Made by a program: the position numbers and the translations under genes. Positions 44,201 through 59,200 of a stretch of DNA of 64,000 nucleotides are shown one piece after another. The first letter of the stretch is position 1; each line of letters starts with the position of its first letter. Below the pieces are notes generated by a model. The model was not told where the DNA came from, did no database searches, and saw nothing but the letters and a program-made list of their open reading frames with translations. The stretch is from Oscarella lobularis (lineage: Eukaryota; Porifera; Homoscleromorpha; Homosclerophorida; Oscarellidae). The stretch spans positions 1,426,001 through 1,490,000 of the forward strand of contig NC_089179.1 in NCBI RefSeq assembly GCF_947507565.1, given 5' to 3'.

Positions 44201-47200
44201 GCAATTTTATATTTAGGTCTTTAGAATCAAAGATTAGGCCCTCAATTTAAAGTTTAGGCCTTTAGAATCAAAGATTAGGCCCTCAATTTAATACTTAGGC
44301 CTTTAGAATCAAAGATTAGTCCCTCAATTTAATATTTAGAACTTTAGAATCAAAGATTATGCACTCAATTTTATTCTTAGGTCTTTAGAATCAAAGATTA
44401 GGCCCTCAATTTAATATTCTGGTCTTTAGAATCAAAGATTAGGCCCTCAATTTAATACTGAGGCCTTTAGAATCAAAGATTAGGTCGTCCTTTAAATATT
44501 TAGGCCTTTGGAATCAAAGATTAGGCCCTCAATTTAATACTTAGGCTTTTAGAATCAAAGATTAGTCCCTCAATTTAACATTTAGGCTCTGTGAATCAAA
44601 GATTAGGCCCTCAATTTATTACTGAGGCCTTTAGAATCAAAGATTAGGCCCTCAATTTAATATTTAGGCCCTGTGAATCAGAGATTAGGCCCTCAATTTA
44701 ATATTTTGGCCTTTAGAATCAAAGATTAGGCCCTTAATTTAATACTTAGGCCTTTAGAATCAAAGATTAGTCCCTCAATTTAACATTTAGGCCCTGTGAA
44801 TCAAGGATTAGGCCCTCAATTTAAAGTTTAGGCCTTTAGAATCAAAGATTAGACCCTCAATTTATTATTTAGGACTTTAGAATCAAAGGTTATGCACTCA
44901 ATTTTATATTTAGTTCTTTAGAATCAAAGATTAGGTCCTCAATTTAATATTTAGGCTTTAGAATCAAAGATTATGTTCTCAATTTAATACTTAGGCCTTT
45001 AGAATCAAAGATTAGGCCCTCAATTTAATATTTAGGACTTTAGAATCAAAGGTTATGCACTCAATTTATTTTTAGGTCTTTAGAATCAAAGATTAGGCCC
45101 TCAATTTAAAGTTTAGGCCTTTAGAATCAAAGATTAGGCTCTCAATTTAATATTTAGGCCCTGTGAATCAGAGATTAGGCCCTCAATTTAATATTTTGGC
45201 TTTTAGAATCAAAGATTAGGCCCTTAATTTAATATTTGGCATTTAGAATCAAAGATTAGGCCCTCAATTTAAAGTTTAGGCCTTTAGAATCAAAAATTAG
45301 GCCCTCAATTTAATACTGAGGCCTTTAGAATCAAAGATTAGGCCCTCAATTTAATATTTAGGCCCTGTTAATCAGAGATTAGGCCCTCAATTTAAGATTT
45401 TGGCCTTTAGAATCAAAGATTAGGCTCTTAATTTAAAGTTTAGGCCTTTAGAATCAAAGATTAGGCCCTCAATTTATTACTGAGGCCTTTAGAATCAAAG
45501 ATTAGGCCCTCAATTTAATATTTAGGCCCTGTTAATCAGAGATTAGGCCCTCAATTTAAGATTTTGGCCTTTAGAATCAAAGATTAGGCCCTCAATTTAA
45601 TATTTACGACTTTAGAATTAAAGGTTATGCACTCAATTTTATATTTAGGTCTTTAGAATCAAAGATTAGGCCCTCAATTTAAAGTTTAGGCCTTTAGAAT
45701 CAAAGATTAGGCTCTCAATTTAATATTTAGGCCCTGTGAATCAGAGATTAGGCCCTCAATTTAATATTTTGGCTTTTAGAATCAAAGATTAGGCCCTTAA
45801 TTTAATATCTGGCATTTAGAGTGAAAGATTAGGCCCTCAATTTAAAGTTTAGGCCTTTAGAATCAAAAATTAGGCCCTCAATTTAATATTTAGGACTTTA
45901 GAATCAAAGATTATGCACGCAATTTTATATTTAGGTCTTTAGAATCAAAGATTAGGCCCTCAATTTAAAGTTTAGGCCTTTAGAATCAAAGATTAGGCCC
46001 TCAATTTAATACTTAGGCCTTTAGAATCAAAGATTAGTCCTTCAATTTAATATTTAGAACTTTAGAATCAAAGATTATGCACTCAATTTTATTCTTAGGT
46101 CTTTAGAATCAAAGATTAGGCCCTCAATTTAATATTCTGGTCTTTAGAATCAAAGATTAGGGCATCAATTTAATACTGAGGCCTTTAGAATCAAAGATTA
46201 GGTCGTCCTTTAAATATTTAGGCCTTTGGAATCAAAGATTAGGCCCTCAATTTAATACTTAGGCTTTTAGAATCAAAGATTAGTCCCTCAATTTAACATT
46301 TAGGCTCTGTGAATCAAAGATTAGGCCCTCAATTTATTACTGAGGCCTTTAGAATCAAAGATTAGGCCCTCAATTTAATATTTAGGCCCTGTGAATCAGA
46401 GATTAGGCCCTCAATTTAATATTTTGGCCTTTAGAATCAAAGATTAGGCCCTTAATTTAATACTTAGGCCTTTAGAATCAAAGATTAGTCCCTCAATTTA
46501 ACATTTAGGCCCTGTGAATCAAGGATTAGGCCCTCAATTTAAAGTTTAGGCCTTTAGAATCAAAGATTAGACCCTCAATTTAATATTTAGGACTTTAGAA
46601 TCAAAGGTTATGCACTCAATTTTATATTTAGTTCTTTAGAATCAAAGATTAGGTCCTCAATTTAATATTTAGGCTTTAGAATCAAAGATTATGTTCTCAA
46701 TTTAATACTTAGGCCTTTAGAATCAAAGATTAGGCCCTCAATTTAATATTTAGGACTTTAGAATCAAAGGTTATGCACTCAATTTATTTTTAGGTCTTTA
46801 GAATCAGAGATTAGGCCCTCAATTTAAAGTTTAGGCCTTTAGAATCAAAAATTAGGCCCTCAATTTAATACTGAGGCCTTTAGAATCAAAGATTAGGCCC
46901 TCAATTTAATATTTAGGCCCTGTTAATCAGAGATTAGGCCCTCAATTTAAGATTTTGGCCTTTAGAATCAAAGATTAGGCTCTTAATTTAAAGTTTAGGC
47001 CTTTAGAATCAAAGATTAGGCCCTCAATTTAATATTTAGGCCCTGTTAATCAGAGATTAGGCCCTCAATTTAAGATTTTGGCCTTTAGAATCAAAGATTA
47101 GGCTCTTAATTTAATATTTGGCATTTAGAATCAAAGATTAGGCCCTGTTTAATATTTAGGCCTTTAGAATCAAAGATTAGGCACTCAATTTTATATTTAG

Positions 47201-50200
47201 GTCTTTAGAATCAAAGATTAGGCCCTTAATTTAAAGTTTAGGCCTTTAGAATCAAAGATTAGGCCCTCAATTTAATATTTTGGCCTTTAGAATCAAAGGT
47301 TATGCACTCAATTTTATATTTAGGTCTTTAGAATCAAAGATTAGGCCCTCAATTTAATATTGACGACTTTAGAATCAAAGGTTATGCACTCAGTTTTATA
47401 TTTAGGTCTTTAGAATAAAAGATTAGGCCCTGAATTTAAAGTTTAGGCCTTTAGAATCAAAGATTAGGCCCTCAATTTAATACTTAGGCCTTTATAATCA
47501 AAGATTAGTCCCTCAATTTAACATTTAGGCTCTGTGAATCAAAGATTAGGCCCTCAATTTATTACTGAGGCCTTTAGAATCAAAGATTAGGCCCTCAATT
47601 TAATATTTAGGCCCTGTGAATCAGAGATTAGGTCCTCAATTTAATATTTTCGCCTTTAGAATCAAAGATTAGGCTCTTAATTTAATATTTGGCATTTAGA
47701 ATCAAAGATTAGGCCCTCAATTTAATATTTAGGCCTTTAGAATCAAAGATTAGCCCTCAATTTGAAGTTTAGGCATTTAGAATCAAAGATTAGGCCCTCA
47801 ATTTAATATTTAGAACTTTAGAATCAAAGATTAGGCCCTCAATTTAAAGTTTAGGTCTTTCGAATCAAAGATTAGGCCCTCAATTTAATATTTACGACTT
47901 TAGAATCAAAGATTAGGCCCTTAATTTAATATTTAGGACTTTAGAATCAAAGGTTATGCACTCAATTTTATATTTAGGCTCTTTGAATCAAAGATTAGGC
48001 CCTCAATTTAATATTTTGGCCTTTAGAATCAAAGATTAGGCCCTTAATTTAATATTTGGCATTTAGAATCAAAGATTAGGCCCTCAATTTAATGTTTAGG
48101 CCTTTAGAATCAAAGATTAGGTCCTCAATTTAATACTTAGGCCTTTATAATCAAAGATTAGTCCCTCAATTTAACATTTAGGCTCTGTGAATCAAAGATT
48201 ATGCCCTCAATTTATTACTGAGGCCTTTAGAATCAAAGATTAGGCCCTCAATTTAATATTTAGGCCCTGTGAATCAGAGATTAGGCCCTCAATTTAATAT
48301 TTTGGCCTTTAGAATCAAAGATTAGGCTCTTAATTTAATATTTGGCATTTAGAATCAAAGATTAGGCCCTCAATTTAATATCTAGGCCTTTAGAATCAAA
48401 GATTAGGCACTCAATTTTATATTTAGGTCTTTAGAATCAAAGATTAGGCCCTCAATTTAATATTTTGGCCTTTAGAATCAAAGATTAGGCCCTCAATTTA
48501 ATATTTACGACTTTAGAATCAAAGGTTATGCACTCAGTTTTATATTTAGGTCTTTAGAATCAAAGATTAGGCCCTCAATTTAATATTTGGGACTTTAGAA
48601 TCAAAGGTTATGCACTCAATTTTTTATTTAGGTCTTTAGAATCAAAGATTAGGCCCTCAATTTAATACTTAGGCCTTTATAATCAAAGATTAGTCCCTCA
48701 ATTTAACATTTACGCTCTGTGAATCAAAGATTAGGCCCTGAATTTATTACTGAGGCCTTTAGAATCAAAGATTAGGCCCTCAATTTAATATTTACGACTT
48801 TAGAATCAAAGGTTATGCACTCAATTTTTTATTTAGGTCTTTAGAATCAAAGATTAGGCCCTCAATTTAAAGTTTAGGCCTTTAGAATCTAAGATTAGGC
48901 TCTCAATTTAATATTTAGGCCCTGTGAATCAGAGATTAGGCCCTCAATTTAATATTTTGGCCTTTAGAATCAAAGATTAGGCCCTTAATTTAATATTTGG
49001 CATTTAGAATCAAAGATTAGGCCCTTAATTTAAAGTTTAGGCCTTTAGAATCAAAGATTAGGCCCTCAATTTAATATTTAGGACCTTAGAATCAAAGGTT
49101 ATGCACTCAATTTTATATTTAGATCCTTAGAATCAAAGATTAGGTCCTCAATTTAATATTTAGCCTTTAGAATCAAAGATTAGGCTCTCAATTTAATACT
49201 TAGGCCTTTAGAATGAAAGATTAGGCCCTCAATTTAATACTTAGGCCTTTATAATCAAAGATTAGTCCCTCAATTTAACATTTAGGCTCTGTGAATCAAA
49301 GATTAGGCCCTCAATTTATTACTGAGGCCTTTAGAATCAAAGATTAGGCCCTCAATTTAATATTTAGGCCCTGTGAATCAGAGATTAGGCCCTCAATTTA
49401 ATATTTTGGCCTTTAGAATCAAAGATTAGGCTCCTAATTTAATATTTGGCATTTAGAATCAAAGATTAGGTCCTCAATTTAACATTTAGGCCTTTAGAAT
49501 CAAAGATTAGGCACTCAATTTTATATTTAGGTCTTTAGAATCAAAGATTAGGCCCTCAATTTAAAGTTTAGGCCTTTAGAATCAAAGATTAGGTCCTCAA
49601 TTTAAAGTTTAGGTCTTTCGAATCAAAGATTATACCCTCAATTTAATATTTAGGACTTTAGAATCAAAGGTTATGAACTCAATTTTATATTTAGGTCTTT
49701 AGAATCAAAGATTAGGTCCTCAATTTAATATTTAGCCTTTAGATTCAAAGATTATGCTCTCAATTTAATACTTAGGCCTTTAGAATCAAAGATTAGGCCC
49801 TCAATTTAATATTTAGGCCTTTAGAATCAAAGATTAGGCACTCAATTTTATATTTAGTTCTTTAGAATCAAAGATTAGGTCCTCAATTTAATATTTAGGC
49901 TTTAGAATCAAAGATTATGTTCTCAATTTAATACTTAGGCCTTTAGAATCAAAGATTAGGCCCTCAATTTAATATTTAGGACTTTAGAATCAAAGGTTAT
50001 GCACTCAATTTATTTTTAGGTCTTTAGAATCAGAGATTAGGCCCTCAATTTAAAGTTTAGGCCTTTAGAATCAAAGATTAGGCCCTCAATTTAATATTTT
50101 GGCCTTTAGAATCAAAGATTAGGCCCTCAATTTAATATTTACGACTTTAGAATCAAAGGTTATGCACTCAGTTTTATATTTAGGTCTTTAGAATCAAAGA

Positions 50201-53200
50201 TTAGGCCCTCAATTTAAAGTTTAGACCTTTAGGATCAAAGATTAGGCCCTCAATTTAATACTTAGGCCTCTAGAATCAAAGATTAGTCCCTCAATTTAAC
50301 ATTTAGGCCCTGTGAATCAAGGATTAGGCCCTCAATTTAAAGTTTAGGCCTTTAGAATCAAAGATTAGGCCCTCAATTTAATATTTTGGCTTTTAGAATC
50401 AAAGATTAGGCCCTTAATTTAATATTTGGCATTTAGAATCAAAGATTAGGCCCTCAATTTAAAGTTTAGGCCTTTAGAATCAAAAATTAGGCCCTCAATT
50501 TAATACTGAGGCCTTTAGAATCAAAGATTAGGCCCTCAATTTAATATTTAGGCCCTGTTAATCAGAGATTAGGCCCTCAATTTAAGATTTTGGCCTTTAG
50601 AATCAAAGATTAGGCTCTTAATTTAAAGTTTAGGCCTTTAGAATCAAAGATTAGGCCCTCAATTTAATATTTAGGCCCTGTTAATCAGAGATTAGGCCCT
50701 CAATTTAAGATTTTGGCCTTTAGAATCAAAGATTAGGCTCTTAATTTAATATTTGGCATTTAGAATCAAAGATTAGGCCCTGTTTAATATTTAGGCCTTT
50801 AGAATCAAAGATTAGGCACTCAATTTTATATTTAGGTCTTTAGAATCAAAGATTAGGCCCTTAATTTAAAGTTTAGGCCTTTAGAATCAAAGATTAGGCC
50901 CTCAATTTAATATTTTGGCCTTTAGAATCAAAGGTTATGCACTCAATTTTATATTTAGGTCTTTAGAATCAAAGATTAGGCCCTCAATTTAATATTGACG
51001 ACTTTAGAATCAAAGGTTATGCACTCAGTTTTATATTTAGGTCTTTAGAATAAAAGATTAGGCCCTGAATTTAAAGTTTAGGCCTTTAGAATCAAAGATT
51101 AGGCCCTCAATTTAATACTTAGGCCTTTATAATCAAAGATTAGTCCCTCAATTTAACATTTAGGCTCTGTGAATCAAAGATTAGGCCCTCAATTTATTAC
51201 TGAGGCCTTTAGAATCAAAGATTAGGCCCTCAATTTAATATTTAGGCCCTGTGAATCAGAGATTAGGTCCTCAATTTAATATTTTCGCCTTTAGAATCAA
51301 AGATTAGGCTCTTAATTTAATATTTGGCATTTAGAATCAAAGATTAGGCCCTCAATTTAATATTTAGGCCTTTAGAATCAAAGATTAGCCCCTCAATTTG
51401 AAGTTTAGGCATTTAGAATCAAAGATTAGGCCCTCAATTTAATATTTAGAACTTTAGAATCAAAGATTAGGCCCTCAATTTAAAGTTTAGGTCTTTCGAA
51501 TCAAAGATTAGGCCCTCAATTTAATATTTACGACTTTAGAATCAAAGATTAGGCCCTTAATTTAATATTTAGGACTTTAGAATCAAAGGTTATGCACTCA
51601 ATTTTATATTTAGGCTCTTTGAATCAAAGATTAGGCCCTCAATTTAATATTTTGGTCTTTAGAATCAAAGATTAGGCCCTTAATTTAATATTTGGCATTT
51701 AGAATCAAAGATTAGGCCCTCAATTTAATGTTTAGGCCTTTAGAATCAAAGATTAGGTCCTCAATTTAATACTTAGGCCTTTATAATCAAAGATTAGTCC
51801 CTCAATTTAACATTTAGGCTCTGTGAATCAAAGATTATGCCCTCAATTTATTACTGAGGCCTTTAGAATCAAAGATTAGGCCCTCAATTTAATATTTAGG
51901 CCCTGTGAATCAGAGATTAGGCCCTCAATTTAATATTTTGGCCTTTAGAATCAAAGATTAGGCTCTTAATTTAATATTTGGCATTTAGAATCAAAGATTA
52001 GGCCCTCAATTTAATATCTAGGCCTTTAGAATCAAAGATTAGGCACTCAATTTTATATTTAGGTCTTTAGAATCAAAGATTAGGCCCTCAATTTAATATT
52101 TTGGCCTTTAGAATCAAAGATTAGGCCCTCAATTTAATATTTACGACTTTAGAATCAAAGGTTATGCACTCAGTTTTATATTTAGGTCTTTAGAATCAAA
52201 GATTAGGCCCTCAATTTAATATTTGGGACTTTAGAATCAAAGGTTATGCACTCAATTTTTTATTTAGGTCTTTAGAATCAAAGATTAGGCCCTCAATTTA
52301 ATACTTAGGCCTTTATAATCAAAGATTAGTCCCTCAATTTAACATTTACGCTCTGTGAATCAAAGATTAGGCCCTGAATTTATTACTGAGGCCTTTAGAA
52401 TCAAAGATTAGGCCCTCAATTTAATATTTAGGACTTTAGAATCAAAGGTTATGCACTCAATTTTTTATTTATGTCTTTAGAATCAAAGATTAGGCCCTCA
52501 ATTTAAAGTTTAGGCCTTTAGAATCTAAGATTAGGCTCTCAATTTAATATTTAGGCCCTGTGAATCAGAGATTAGGCCCTCAATTTAATATTTTGGCCTT
52601 TAGAATCAAAGATTAGGCCCTTAATTTAATATTTGGCATTTAGAATCAAAGATTAGGCCCTTAATTTAAAGTTTAGGCCTTTAGAATCAAAGATTAGGCC
52701 CTCAATTTAATATTTAGGACCTTAGAATCAAAGGTTATGCACTCAATTTTATATTTAGGTCCTTAGAATCAAAGATTAGGTCCTCAATTTAATATTTAGC
52801 CTTTAGAATCAAAGATTAGGCTCTCAATTTAATACTTAGGCCTTTAGAATGAAAGATTAGGCCCTCAATTTAATACTTAGGCCTTTATAATCAAAGATTA
52901 GTCCCTCAATTTAACATTTAGGCTCTGTGAATCAAAGATTAGGCCCTCAATTTATTACTGAGGCCTTTAGAATCAAAGATTAGGCCCTCAATTTAATATT
53001 TAGGCCCTGTGAATCAGAGATTAGGCCCTCAATTTAATATTTTGGCCTTTAGAATCAAAGATTAGGCTCTAATTTAATATTTGGCATTTAGAATCAAAGA
53101 TTAGGTCCTCAATTTAACATTTAGGCCTTTAGAATCAAAGATTAGGCACTCAATTTTATATTTAGGTCTTTAGAATCAAAGATTAGGCCCTCAATTTAAA

Positions 53201-56200
53201 GTTTAGGCCTTTAGAATCAAAGATTAGGCCCTCAATTTAAAGTTTAGGTCTTTCGAATCAAAGATTATACCCTCAATTTAATATTTAGGACTTTAGAATC
53301 AAAGGTTATGAACTCAATTTTATATTTAGGTCTTTAGAATCAAAGATTAGGTCCTCAATTTAATATTTAGCCTTTAGATTCAAAGATTATGCTCTCAATT
53401 TAATACTTAGGCCTTTAGAATCAAAGATTAGGCCCTCAATTTAATATTTAGGCCTTTAGAATCAAAGATTAGGCACTCAATTTTATATTTAGGTCTTTAG
53501 AATCAAAGATTAGGCCCTTAATTTAAAGTTTAGGCCTTTAGAATCAAAGATTAGGCCCTCAATTTAATATTTTGGCCTTTAGAATCAAAGATTAGGCCCT
53601 CAATTTAATATTTACGACTTTAGAATCAAAGGTTATGCACTCAGTTTTATATTTAGGTCTTTAGAATCAAAGATTAGGCCCTCAATTTAAAGTTTAGACC
53701 TTTAGGATCAAAGATTAGGCCCTCAATTTAATACTTAGGCCTCTAGAATCAAAGATTAGTCCCTCAATTTAACATTTAGGCCCTGTGAATCAAGGATTAG
53801 GCCCTCAATTTAAAGTTTAGGCCTTTAGAATCAAAGATTAGGCCCTCAATTTAATATTTAGGACTTTAGAATCAAAGGTTATGCACTCAATTTATTTTTA
53901 GGTCTTTAGAATCAAAGATTAGGCCCTCAATTTAAAGTTTAGGCCTTTAGAATCAAAGGTTATGCACTCAATTTTATATTTAGGTCTTTAGAATCAAAGA
54001 TTAGGCCCTCAATTTAATATTGACGACTTTTGAATCAAAGGTTATGCACTGAGTTTTATATTTAGGTCTTTAGAATAAAAGATTAGGCTCTGAATTTAAA
54101 GTTTAGGCCTTTAGAATCAAAGATTAGGCCCTCAATTTAATACTTAGGCCTTTATAATCAAAGATTAGTCCCTCAATTTAACATTTAGGCTCTGTGAATC
54201 AAAGATTAGGCCCTCAATTTATTACTGAGGCCTTTAGAATCAAAGATTAGGCCCTCAATTTAATATTTAGGCCCTGTGAATCAGAGATTAGGTCCTCAAT
54301 TTAATATTTTCGCCTTTAGAATCAAAGATTAGGCTCTTAATTTAATATTTGGCATTTAGAATCAAAGATTAGGCCCTCAATTTAATATTTAGGCCTTTAG
54401 AATCAAAGATTAGCCCTCAATTTGAAGTTTAGGCATTTAGAATCAAAGATTAGGCCCTCAATTTAATATTTAGAACTTTAGAATCAAAGATTAGGCCCTC
54501 AATTTAAAGTTTAGGTCTTTCGAATCAAAGATTAGGCCCTCAATTTAATATTTACGACTTTAGAATCAAAGATTAGGCCCTTAATTTAATATTTAGGACT
54601 TTAGAATCAAAGGTTATGCACTCAATTTTATATTTAGGCTCTTTGAATCAAAGATTAGGCCCTCAATTTAATATTTTGGCCTTTAGAATCAAAGATTAGG
54701 CCCTTAATTTAATATTTGGCATTTAGAATCAAAGATTAGGCCCTCAATTTAATGTTTAGGCCTTTAGAATCAAAGATTAGGTCCTCAATTTAATACTTAG
54801 GCCTTTATAATCAAAGATTAGTCCCTCAATTTAACATTTAGGCTCTGTGAATCAAAGATTATGCCCTCAATTTATTACTGAGGCCTTTAGAATCAAAGAT
54901 TAGGCCCTCAATTTAATATTTAGGCCCTGTGAATCAGAGATTAGGCCCTCAATTTAATATTTTGGCCTTTAGAATCAAAGATTAGGCTCTTAATTTAATA
55001 TTTGGCATTTAGAATCAAAGATTAGGCCCTCAATTTAATATCTAGGCCTTTAGAATCAAAGATTAGGCACTCAATTTTATATTTAGGTCTTTAGAATCAA
55101 AGATTAGGCCCTCAATTTAATATTTTGGCCTTTAGAATCAAAGATTAGGCCCTCAATTTAATATTTACGACTTTAGAATCAAAGGTTATGCACTCAGTTT
55201 TATATTTAGGTCTTTAGAATCAAAGATTAGGCCCTCAATTTAATATTTGGGACTTTAGAATCAAAGGTTATGCACTCAATTTTTTATTTAGGTCTTTAGA
55301 ATCAAAGATTAGGCCCTCAATTTAATACTTAGGCCTTTATAATCAAAGATTAGTCCCTCAATTTAACATTTACGCTCTGTGAATCAAAGATTAGGCCCTG
55401 AATTTATTACTGAGGCCTTTAGAATCAAAGATTAGGCCCTCAATTTAATATTTAGGACTTTAGAATCAAAGGTTATGCACTCAATTTTTTATTTAGGTCT
55501 TTAGAATCAAAGATTAGGCCCTCAATTTAAAGTTTAGGCCTTTAGAATCTAAGATTAGGCTCTCAATTTAATATTTAGGCCCTGTGAATCAGAGATTAGG
55601 CCCTCAATTTAATATTTTGGCCTTTAGAATCAAAGATTAGGCCCTTAATTTAATATTTGGCATTTAGAATCAAAGATTAGGCCCTTAATTTAAAGTTTAG
55701 GCCTTTAGAATCAAAGATTAGGCCCTCAATTTAATATTTAGGACCTTAGAATCAAAGGTTATGCACTCAATTTTATATTTAGATCCTTAGAATCAAAGAT
55801 TAGGTCCTCAATTTAATATTTAGCCTTTAGAATCAAAGATTAGGCTCTCAATTTAATACTTAGGCCTTTAGAATGAAAGATTAGGCCCTCAATTTAATAC
55901 TTAGGCCTTTATAATCAAAGATTAGTCCCTCAATTTAACATTTAGGCTCTGTGAATCAAAGATTAGGCCCTCAATTTATTACTGAGGCCTTTAGAATCAA
56001 AGATTAGGCCCTCAATTTAATATTTAGGCCCTGTGAATCAGAGATTAGGCCCTCAATTTAATATTTTGGCCTTTAGAATCAAAGATTAGGCTCCTAATTT
56101 AATATTTGGCATTTAGAATCAAAGATTAGGTCCTCAATTTAACATTTAGGCCTTTAGAATCAAAGATTAGGCACTCAATTTTATATTTAGGTCTTTAGAA

Positions 56201-59200
56201 TCAAAGATTAGGCCCTCAATTTAAAGTTTAGGCCTTTAGAATCAAAGATTAGGTCCTCAATTTAAAGTTTAGGTCTTTCGAATCAAAGATTATACCCTCA
56301 ATTTAATATTTAGGACTTTAGAATCAAAGGTTATGAACTCAATTTTATATTTAGGTCTTTAGAATCAAAGATTAGGTCCTCAATTTAATATTTAGCCTTT
56401 AGATTCAAAGATTATGCTCTCAATTTAATACTTAGGCCTTTAGAATCAAAGATTAGGCCCTCAATTTAATATTTAGGCCTTTAGAATCAAAGATTAGGCA
56501 CTCAATTTTATATTTAGGTCTTTAGAATCAAAGATTAGGCCCTTAATTTAAAGTTCAGGCCTTTAGAATCAAAGATTAGGCCCTCAATTTAATATTTTGG
56601 CCTTTAGAATCAAAGATTAGGCCCTCAATTTAATATTTACGACTTTAGAATCAAAGGTTATGCACTCAGTTTTATATTTAGGTCTTTAGAATCAAAGATT
56701 AGGCCCTCAATTTAAAGTTTAGACCTTTAGGATCAAAGATTAGGCCCTCAATTTAATACTTAGGCCTCTAGAATCAAAGATTAGTCCCTCAATTTAACAT
56801 TTAGGCCCTGTGAATCAAGGATTAGGCCCTCAATTTAAAGTTTAGGCCTTTAGAATCAAAGATTAGGCCCTCAATTTAATATTTAGGACTTTAGAATCAA
56901 AGGTTATGCACTCAATTTATTTTTAGGTCTTTAGAATCAAAGATTAGGCCCTCAATTTAAAGTTTAGGCCTTTAGAATCAAAGATTAGGCTCTCAATTTA
57001 ATATTTAGGCTCTGTGAATCAGAGATTAGGCCCTCAATTTAATATTTTGGCTTTTAGAATCAAAGATTAGGCCCTCAATTTATTACTGAGGCCTTTAGAA
57101 TCAAAGATTAGGCCCTCAATTTAATATTTAGGCCCTGTTAATCAGAGATTAGGCCCTCAATTTAAGATTTTGGCCTTTAGAATCAAAGATTAGGCTCTTA
57201 ATTTAATATTTGGCATTTAGAATCAAAGATTAGGCCCTCAATTTAATATTTAGGCCTTTAGAATCAAAGATTAGGCACTCAATTTTATATTTAGGTCTTT
57301 AGAATCAAAGATTAGGCCCTTAATTTAAAGTTTAGGCCTTTAGAATCAAAGATTAGGCCCTCAATTTAATATTTTGGCCTTTAGAATCAAAGGTTATGCA
57401 CTCAATTTTATATTTAGGTCTTTAGAATCAAAGATTAGGCCCTCAATTTAATATTGACGACTTTAGAATCAAAGGTTATGCACTCAGTTTTATATTTAGG
57501 TCTTTAGAATAAAAGATTAGGCCCTGAATTTAAAGTTTAGGCCTTTAGAATCAAAGATTAGGCCCTCAATTTAATACTTAGGCCTTTATAATCAAAGATT
57601 AGTCCCTCAATTTAACATTTAGGCTCTGTGAATCAAAGATTAGGCCCTCAATTTATTACTGAGGCCTTTAGAATCAAAGATTAGGCCCTCAATTTAATAT
57701 TTAGGCCCTGTGAATCAGAGATTAGGTCCTCAATTTAATATTTTCGCCTTTAGAATCAAAGATTAGGCTCTTAATTTAATATTTGGCATTTAGAATCAAA
57801 GATTAGGCCCTCAATTTAATATTTAGGCCTTTAGAATCAAAGATTAGCCCCTCAATTTGAAGTTTAGGCATTTAGAATCAAAGATTAGGCCCTCAATTTA
57901 ATATTTAGAACTTTAGAATCAAAGATTAGGCCCTCAATTTAAAGTTTAGGCCTTTAGAATCAAAGATTAGGTCCTCAATTTAATACTTAGGCCTTTATAA
58001 TCAAAGATTAGTCCCTCAATTTAACATTTAGGCTCTGTGAATCAAAGATTATGCCCTCAATTTATTACTGAGGCCTTTAGAATCAAATATTAGGCCCTCA
58101 ATTTAATATTTAGGCGCTCTGAATCAGAGATTAGGCCCTCAATTTAATATTTTGACCTTTAGAATCAAAGATTAGGCTCTTAATTTAATATTTGGCATTT
58201 AGAATCAAAGATTAGGCCCTCAATTTAATATCTAGGTTTTTAGAATCAAAGATTAGGCACTCAATTTTATATTTAGGTCTTTAGAATCAAAGATTAGGCT
58301 CTCAATTTAATATTTTGGCCTTTAGAATCAAAGATTAGGCCCTCAATTTAATATTTACGACTTTAGAATCAAAGGTTATGCACTCAGTTTTATATTTAGG
58401 TCTTTAGAATCAAAGATTAGGCCCTCAATTTAATATTTGGGACTTTAGAATCAAAGGTTATGCACTCAATTTTTTATTTAGGTCTTTAGAATCAAAGATT
58501 AGGCCCTCAATTTAATACTTAGGCCTTTATAATCAAAGATTAGTCCCTCAATTTAACATTTACGCTCTGTGAATCAAAGATTATTCCCTGAATTTATTAC
58601 TGAGGCCTTTAGAATCAAAGATTAGGCCCTCAATTTAATATTTAGGACTTTAGAATCAAAGGTTATGCACTCAATTTTTTATTTAGGTCTTTAGAATCAA
58701 AGATTAGGCCCTCAATTTAAAGTTTAGGCCTTTAGAATCTAAGATTAGGCTCTCAATTTAATATTTAGGCCCTGTGAATCAGAGATTAGGCCCTCAATTT
58801 AATATTTTGGCCTTTAGAATCAAAGATTAGGCCCTTAATTTAATATTTGGCATTTAGAATCAAAGATTAGGCCCTTAATTTAAAGTTTAGGCCTTTAGAA
58901 TCAAAGATTAGGCCCTCAATTTAATATTTAGGACCTTAGAATCAAAGGTTATGCACTCAATTTTATATTTAGGTCTTTAGAATCAAAGATTAGGTCCTCA
59001 ATTTAATATTTAGCCTTTAGAATCAAAGATTAGGCTCTCAATTTAATACTTAGGCCTTTAGAATGAAAGATTAGGCCCTCAATTTAATACTTAGGCCTTT
59101 ATAATCAAAGATTAGTCCCTCAATTTAACATTTAGGCTCTGTGAATCAAAGATTAGGCCCTCAATTTATTACTGAGGCCTTTAGAATCAAAGATTAGGCC